The notes below the pieces were generated by a model. It did no database searches. It was not told the DNA's origin and saw only the letters and a program-made list of their open reading frames with translations. The position numbers were made by a program, and so were the translations under genes. DNA of 64,000 nt from Utricularia gibba (taxonomy: Eukaryota > Streptophyta > Magnoliopsida > Lamiales > Lentibulariaceae): the NCBI GenBank assembly GCA_002189035.1, contig NEEC01000013.1, forward strand, positions 744,001-808,000. Reading direction: 5' to 3'. Each line of letters starts with the position of its first letter. Position 1 is the first letter of the stretch. This document shows, one piece after another, positions 57,541-64,000 of the stretch.

Positions 57541-60500
57541 AAAAAACTATTTTACAGAAATTTATTTTTATGTCTATTAAAATTTTTAAATGAATAATTT
57601 TAAAAAAATAGTACACAAATTTAATCCCCAAAAATGTATGCTTCATCGATTCGGAGTTTAGGGTTCCATTCTCCCATCTCATAAATGTATGCTTCCTAAT
57701 CCTGGTGTGTTAGAACTAAGGAATTGATAAGTTATTGCCAAAAACCTTGATCCAATACAATTTAGATCATTTAAATCAGGCATACATGTAGATAAATAAA
57801 GACCATAATGTGATAGCTTGCGTGTCTAAAAAAATTGGATTGTACAACTTGAACCAAATTATTATTATATTCAAATACAATGCGCCTTTTTTATTCTATT
57901 CTAATAACAAATTCCACCTATTTTTATATTGGCGTAAATTAGCCTTGTTTAAGTCGCATTGCATATGGTAACTTTTTTTTTTTTTTTTACATAAAATAGA
58001 TGGTATTATTGAAGCCTGCAATGCACGAGAAATCGATACATCGATACATGAATACATGATATATTAGGATAGTTTACAAACGTATTCACTATCAAAAAGT
58101 TAATTTAGAAATATACCCATGGTGTGTTTGTGTGTGAAAAAATTACTCATCTTTATTTTTTTAATTTTTATTTATTTTGATGATGATTTTGCAAGTACAT
58201 AGAAACTATCGAAGTAATAAAATAAGATCATATCCATATAGAATTGTTATTAGAATTTTCTTTTTAAATAAAAATTTAAAAAGATTGAAAACAAAAGAAA
58301 GATTTAGATGTAAAACCATAAGAAAAGTGGAATTGGATCGAAAATCCACCTTGCTCAAAACTCGTCTTTTGTGTATGTACAAACCTTGAAGACTAATCTG
58401 CTTGCGCAACTTTTAAGGGTGTTATTCTAAAATAGTGCTACTCAGTGACCATTATAGCACCGTCTCTTGTTTTATGGGATTATGGAACCAACCACGCCAC
58501 CAGAGCCATTTTACCTCTTGTGATAACATATGTTTTTCTCATACTCAAATCTAACCCTTCACCTCTCACCTCGCAAATAGATTAGAAAGAATGTGTCTTA
58601 CCAATGATGTCCGATTGAGTCCTTCTCTTTAGATACTTGAGGTCAACCTTTGATTCCCTCATACTCTTTTAGGGTTATATGGTATTAAAGATCACGTTGA
58701 TAAAGAAAACGATATGAGAAACAGAATCAAACCTCAAATTAAATGCTGAAAAACATAATAAGATAGTCACACACGCAGGACTTGCGCAACCAAGGTTTCA
58801 CCACAGATCCTTACCCACAAGCGCTCATAGATCCTTAAATGCAAAACATGCTAGACTCGACTCTAAACCCTAAAGCGACTCTCTGATCGTCCATTCTTCG
58901 ATCTTCAAGCTCTGGTCTTTATATAATTGTGAGGATTTGTTGGGCTTTCTTGATTAGCTTACATCAAATTTTTTATCTAGATCTTCTAAGATTTGATATA
59001 GATCTTCTAGGATAAGATCCAAATTCTCTAAGATATGATGTGAATCTTATCTTATTCGAAAATCTTTGATCGAGTCTTCATCTGAATAGATCAAATCTTT
59101 GGCTCCATCAAGGTCAACTTGAAAATCCTCCAAATTATTCCAAAATTGTTCTGAAAAATCACATAACACACTTTCCCTTCAAAAGATCAAAATGGTATGA
59201 AAGATATAAAATTCTTCTACAAATACAAGAAAATTGAGATAAAGAGAATGCAAAACACATCTAAATAAATCTTAAAAAACACAAATATAAGTGATATAAA
59301 ATCACTTATTACATTTTAATAATGAAAATTATTGTTTTTTAATTTTTTATCAATATACAAATAATGACTATAATATTTAACAAAATTATGTTTATAAAAT
59401 ATGTATATAAATGAATCAAATAGATATATTAGTTGAAAATAAAAAAATAATAATATGACCTCAAAAGAAAAACGGATATTCACCAAATCGATTGTATATT
59501 ATTTTTCTTTAAAATTTATATTATACACTGAATCTTTATATTTTATACTTAATTTTTATTTCGATTTAATGCATATTTTTTTATTTTAAATTTATATTAT
59601 ACGTCATATAATTATTTGAAATATTTTGAATCGATTTTTTTATTTTAAATTTATATTGCACATCATTTATTTGTATAACATAATTAACATAATAAAAATT
59701 GATATATGTATAATTGATATTTTGATTTTGTATTAATATTTATAGAATGAATGTAAATTAATTCAAGATTCAATATTTTAATTAAGTATTTTAAGTTTGT
59801 AATTTTATTTTGAATTAAGTTTAATTTTATAAAAACATATCATTTGTATAGAATTAGAATCATACTCTTAATCTAAGGGTTTAAAAAATAGAATATTATC
59901 AACTAATCTACACAAAGACATATTAAAATAACAATTGGACGTGGTTTTTGATTAATCCACATGCTTGTAGTAAATATTGTAAGCCACATCCGTGTTATAT
60001 AATAATTGAAATGTTAGTAGCTTAATTGGTATTTTTGTGCTTTTTTTAATGCATATTTTAAGAATTCGATTTCAATTTGATACAAATTGTATATTTTTAT
60101 AAAATTAAAATTATTTTAAAACGAAAAAGAAAAAACTTAATATAATTAATTAAAATATTAAATGTTCAATTCATTTTAATTAATTGTAATTTTTATATGA
60201 ATAAAAATATTAATTCGAAATATTAATTTTTAATATATATATAATATATATATATATATACATATAAGTTTATATTTATATTAGTTGTAAATAAAAATTA
60301 GTTATTTATATTATGAAAAATATGATATCCAAAAATTAATATTATTTAACAAATAAAAATACAAAAGTAGGATATTTGACTAATATATATCAAATAAAAT
60401 TATATATTAGATAATATACCAATTTAATTAATCATCAATCTTATTAATGAAATATTTAGTTTTTCGAAATTCATCAAAAAAAAAAAGTTAAAAAAATTTC

Positions 60501-60552
60501 AATAATACAACTTTTATTTTTTTCGATAAAAAATATTAAATGAATTATTAAA
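57541..60552. other. AT-rich intergenic sequence
   Basis: Long AT-rich gap. A less AT-rich island at about 58430-59170 looks like a non-coding transposon remnant (it contains TGGTATTAAAGATC at about 58680, loosely like a copia primer site, and a TATATAA on the other strand near 58920), but I cannot assign it. An (AT)n tract lies at 60232-60266. Confidence 0.4.
60232..60266. repeat. (AT)n microsatellite
   Basis: Near-perfect TA alternation with one interruption. Confidence 0.85.
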
Positions 60553-60798
60553 TGTCAGCTAGATGAGCAGAACCGACAAGCATCAAACATTCAATGAATG
60601 TATCTATTAGAAGCTGAAGAACACCAACAGACAGAATATTATACATCTAGTATAAACCTCATTGATTAGTACTATATATACAACATATAGATTGCACCAC
60701 GTTGGTAGAAGTGTGAATAAACCTTACGTCCGTTTCTCATACGGCTTCTGTTGTAGCTTTATCTCCACACCTCTCCTCAATTCTTTCCCTACTTATCA
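60553..60798 (+). repeat. Single copia-type LTR (246 bp)
   Basis: Begins TGTCAGCTAG, ends TTATCA, and is followed immediately by TGGTATCAGAGC, the canonical copia primer-binding site. A TATATATA stretch is present at about 60671. No matching second LTR is seen in the window. Confidence 0.8.
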
Positions 60799-61000
60799 TG
60801 GTATCAGAGCGATAACACCACAATCATCATAATCAATGGCCACAGAGGCTCTCATTCAAGAACTTATCGCTGCTCTTAAAGCAGCAGCCCCCTCAGCTAA
60901 TGCATCTCAGTATGATGTTCCTCACCTTACAAGGTGCTCCCTAACGACACAAATGATGTCACCCTAACCACTCCACCTCAATCCCTTCTAAACTATGCAC
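60799..61000 (+). pseudogene. Copia primer-binding site and truncated gag start
   Basis: TGGTATCAGAGC at 60799-60810, then an ATG at about 60836 opening MATEALIQELIAALKAAAPS, as in copia gag N-termini. The frame is lost by about 60970 and sequence typical of a different (gypsy) element follows, so this element is truncated. Confidence 0.65.
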
Positions 61001-61636
61001 AATAGTCTCGAAATGTTCTCTGTGCCCTTCTCATGCCTCCTTGTCAATCAGAGTGTAAGAGAGAGTAGACTATTCCTTGTCCTATAACCAACTATTTGAA
61101 AGAAATCAGTGAAAACCAAGGTAAGGATGGACGAAGGAAGGAGACGGAATCTCATTCCCAAGAACTACGTCCCGTAGTCAAGGCCCATCACTTAGATTGC
61201 AACTTTTATTTCTGCATTTCACAAACCCCCTTTTACAAAACCGGGACATTTTGTAGAAGTTTCTTATAAAACACTTTGCACGAAAAACAACTCCCTGAGA
61301 TCGATACTTGTACTACGCTCTTTTGTATTTTACGTTTTATTTATTTAAAATTTGTTAAGGAAACGACACGCAACAAATTTTTGACGCCGTTGCCGAGGAG
61401 TTGTGTGTTTTTGTGTTTAGTGCTGTGTATAGTTTTTCTTTTTCTTTCTTTCTTGTTTTTCTTTTGTTTCTGTTTTGCTGCTGTTTTTCTCTATTTTTAT
61501 GCATTCAACTCTACCAAAGGGTCACCGAAGCTTGAGATCATACCAACATATCTTGTGCAACTTAGATCCGGAGATTGAGCACACATTTCTGGTGAAAAAG
61601 TAAGAATTAATTTCTAGTTCATCTACTCACGAAGAA
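61001..61636 (+). mobile_element. Leader of a Ty3/gypsy element (LTR end and primer-binding region)
   Basis: The phrase CTCCCTGAGATCGATACTTG at about 61290 and then AAATTTTTGACGCCGTTGCC at about 61374-61393 match the pattern seen just before gag in many plant non-chromovirus gypsy elements (TTTTTGGCGCCGTTGCCGGGGA type). The 5' LTR boundary is not clear, and the copia fragment abuts it. Confidence 0.6.
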
Positions 61637-63140
61637 ATGGCTGCTCAACCACCTACTGGAGTCCCCACAATGCATGGAGAACAGGAGCAACAACATCCAC
61701 AATTTTTTCCAATATTGCCGATCACTAATCATGACCCAGCACTAAGGATCATTAAAGAAGAATCACTGCCAACCATGCTGACCGACCACTTTGTATCATC
61801 TTTGACACGAAAGAGGATTTTAAGCTACGCCCATATCTATTCTAGACACTTCCGAAGTTCGTTGAGGACGAGCCAAATTGTCATCTTAGAGAGTTGCACA
61901 CGGCTTGTGCATCCATGCACCTAAAAGGTGTAACGGAGAACCAAGTCAAGTTACAGGTCTTCCCTTTCAGTCTCATTGAGCAAGCCTTGGAGTGGTTGTA
62001 TGGACTATCATCATTCTCTATTGCAACCTTGGAGCAAATGATTCAGAAATTTCTTGATCGATATGCGCCCCTAGGAAGAGCATCTGCCGGAAAAAGAGCT
62101 TTAGCCACCATGCTACAAAGCGAAGGAGAGAATTTACAGAAGTATTATGACAAATTCAACCGGATTTGTAGCACTTATCCACAGCATGGACTTACTGAAG
62201 GTCAAATTTTACAGCATTTTTACGAAGGACTAACCCCTATGATCAGAGGACAAATGGGTGCCGCTTGTAATGGGACATTACTAGAGAATCGCCATAGCGC
62301 TGATGCTCGAAGATTGATAGAACAAATGGTTGCCAACTCTTATTCTACTTCCAGCTGTTATGATTACTCATACCAAGCACTTGGAGGAATTTCTCAGCCT
62401 GTAAAATCAGTGCACGATGTGAAAAATTCTGAAGTTTTAGCTCAACTTGCTGCTATGAGTAATACCTTGAAGCTTGGCTTCCAATCACTTCTCCAACAAC
62501 AAGGAAGGTATCAAGGATCTTCAATTTCTTATCTTTCTGATCCACGACCTATGATACATGAAATGCCAGTAGAAGAGGTGAATGCATTCTACCAGAACCA
62601 AGGAGGAGCCTACAATTACGGAAACTACCAAATGCATAGAAGAGATCACCCTATTTTCCGTTGGAGACAACCAGTACCTCTTGGTCAAGCCCCATCACTA
62701 GGGAACCCTTCTTCTGTTTCTCAGAAAACTCTCACTGCTCCACCTCAACCTTTGCAAATCACTGGAGTTCTAGATCAACCTCTTGTTCATTATCAGCCAA
62801 ATCATAATTTGGAGTTCATGGTGAAGTCCCTTGCCAAGAGCACCACCAAGATATATGCCGCACAAAAGACATGGATGGATGAATTACAAGCATGCAAACC
62901 CAAATCACCTAGTTGGTACAAGCCATGAACCGACTGGAGACGCAAGGAGCACTACCATCCCAACCAGTGAAGAAGTCAGAACACATAAATGCAATATCTT
63001 GGATGATGACGATGACGTAGATGAGGAGATTATTTTAGAGAATCCTGATGATTCTCCAGTCCATAACACTGATGTACCGACGCCACATGAGAAAGTGAAG
63101 GAGAAGGAGAACAAGAAGTTGATCAACCCAAGTCTCTAGT
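61637..63140 (+). pseudogene. Gypsy (Athila/Tat-like) gag, frameshifted
   Basis: An opening frame at 61637 (MAAQPPTGVPTMHGEQEQQH) shifts near 61840-61890 into the frame that holds the gag domain to 62928. That frame has ASMHLKGVTENQVKLQVFPF, FLDRYAPLGRASAGKRALAT, EGENLQKYYDKFNRICSTYP and FYEGLTPMIRGQMGAACNGT, the usual capsid-domain pattern of Athila/Tat gag. After about 62920 the reading passes through at least one more frame (NRLETQGALPSQPVKKSEH), so two frame changes are needed. It is not a functional gene. Confidence 0.85.
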
Positions 63141-64000
63141 CATTCCACCTCCTTTTCCTACGAGACTTCGAAGGAAGAACAAGGACAAACGTGGACTGAA
63201 AGCATTCCTGGAGGTGATGAAGAAGGTTAATGTGAAGATTACCTTGCTGGACATGATTGATCAAGTGCCGAAATACGCAAAAATGTTGAAGGACTTGTGT
63301 GACCCCAAGAAGAAGGCAAAAGTGGAAGAGGTAATCTCTTTGACTAAAAATATTTCAGCAATTATTCAGAGAAGGCTTCCACGAAAGTATATGGATTCAG
63401 GTATGTTTTCCATACCTGTTACTATTGATGAGACCAAAATTTCTATTGCCATGTGTGATTTAGGAGCATCGGTTAATGTTATACCTAAGTCCCTTTACCT
63501 TTCTCTTGCATCTAAGCTAGTTAAATTTGAGTCTACTAGTATTGTCTGTCAATTAGTTGATAGATCACATGTGAAGCCTTATGATAGATTTGATGATGTG
63601 TTTGTACATGTTAAAGATTTGATTTTCTCTACTAACTTTTTAGTTATCCCCATGGAAAGCGAAAATCCCATGATTTCGGAGTGCATCATTTTGGGAAAAT
63701 CGTTTATGGCTACTATAGGCACCAAAATTGATGTCCAAGCGGCACAATTTCCCTATAGTTCGATGGATAGGGTCTAGATTTCAGCCTAGACAAAACCATG
63801 CAATATCCGGATCAAATTAACGAGATATGCTCAATATCTACATTTGATGTAGATGTGGAACACTTAGCGATGGTTCATGAGCAAGATCCCTTGCTCAAAT
63901 GCCTTAATGAAAACTTTGATTCTGATCGTATTTCTTTTTCTTATTTTGAACTTTTAAGTTATCTTTATCATTTTCCTAAAAAACTTGAATTTTCTGAAGT
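63141..64000 (+). pseudogene. Gypsy (Athila/Tat-like) protease region, cut by the window end
   Basis: Open from 63214 to 63777. VNVKITLLDMIDQVPKYAKM and RRLPRKYMDSGMFSIPVTID lead to the aspartic-protease core AMCDLGASVNVIPKSLYLSL, in which DLGAS replaces the retroviral DTGA motif as usual for this lineage. VPKYAKMLKDLC is a typical lead-in. Reading then changes frame near 63760 and meets a TAG close by, after which GLDFSLDKTMQYPD and later pol-like text continue to the window edge. Reverse transcriptase would lie beyond the window. Confidence 0.85.

Noticed and set aside
58430-59170. Copia-like LTR or gene remnant
   Set aside because: TATA-like and primer-site-like strings occur on opposite strands and do not form a consistent element.

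Overview
This is nuclear DNA from a flowering plant, most likely a dicot. Genes are split by many short GT-AG introns into phase-matched exons, the gaps are very AT-rich, and Ty1/copia, Ty3/gypsy and Mutator-like (MULE) relics lie between genes. The proteins are plant-type: a RETICULATA-related chloroplast protein, a plant RCC1-FYVE-BRX protein, a plant SEC62 and a CHR5-like CHD remodeller. I cannot name the species.

Layout. 1-4.7 kb: a decayed MULE with recognisable terminal inverted repeats. 5.6-9.7 kb: ARMC8 homologue (+). 9.7-11.6 kb: SEC62 (-). 11.8-16.3 kb: AT-rich gap with a possible gypsy solo LTR. 16.4-18.5 kb: RETICULATA-related gene (+). 19.0-20.6 kb: exon-junction protein Y14 (-), with an apparent one-base frameshift. 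20.9-26.2 kb: TPR/DnaJ co-chaperone (+). 28.1-38.3 kb: CHD1-type remodeller, 30 coding exons (+). 38.9-44.4 kb: PH-RCC1-FYVE-BRX protein (-). 46.1-51.7 kb: a copia element inserted into the LTR of an older, oppositely oriented copia element. 55.0-56.9 kb: homeobox gene (+). 57.5-60.5 kb: AT-rich gap. 60.6-64 kb: a copia LTR/leader fragment, then a decayed gypsy gag-protease region cut by the window edge.

I reconstructed the seven complete models by joining exons at GT-AG sites. Six sum to whole codons: ARMC8 665 aa, SEC62 366 aa, RETICULATA-related 398 aa, TPR/DnaJ 1300 aa, CHD 1691 aa, RCC1-FYVE 1096 aa. The homeobox model gives 464 aa. Y14 comes to 599 nt, one base short of 200 codons, and the frame break is visible in its first exon.

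The genes do not form a pathway; they are unlinked housekeeping and regulatory functions (E3 ligase scaffold, ER translocation, plastid development, mRNA processing, protein folding, chromatin remodelling, membrane-linked signalling, transcription). From memory, RETICULATA-related, TPR/DnaJ and RCC1-FYVE homologues also lie near each other on Arabidopsis chromosome 5 (around At5g12350-At5g12470), which hints at an old syntenic block. Y14 and TPR/DnaJ share a 316 bp divergent promoter region. I found no tRNA, rRNA or CRISPR, and no clear novel system; the most unusual items are the nested copia pair, the Y14 frameshift, and the alternative 3' end of the homeobox gene.
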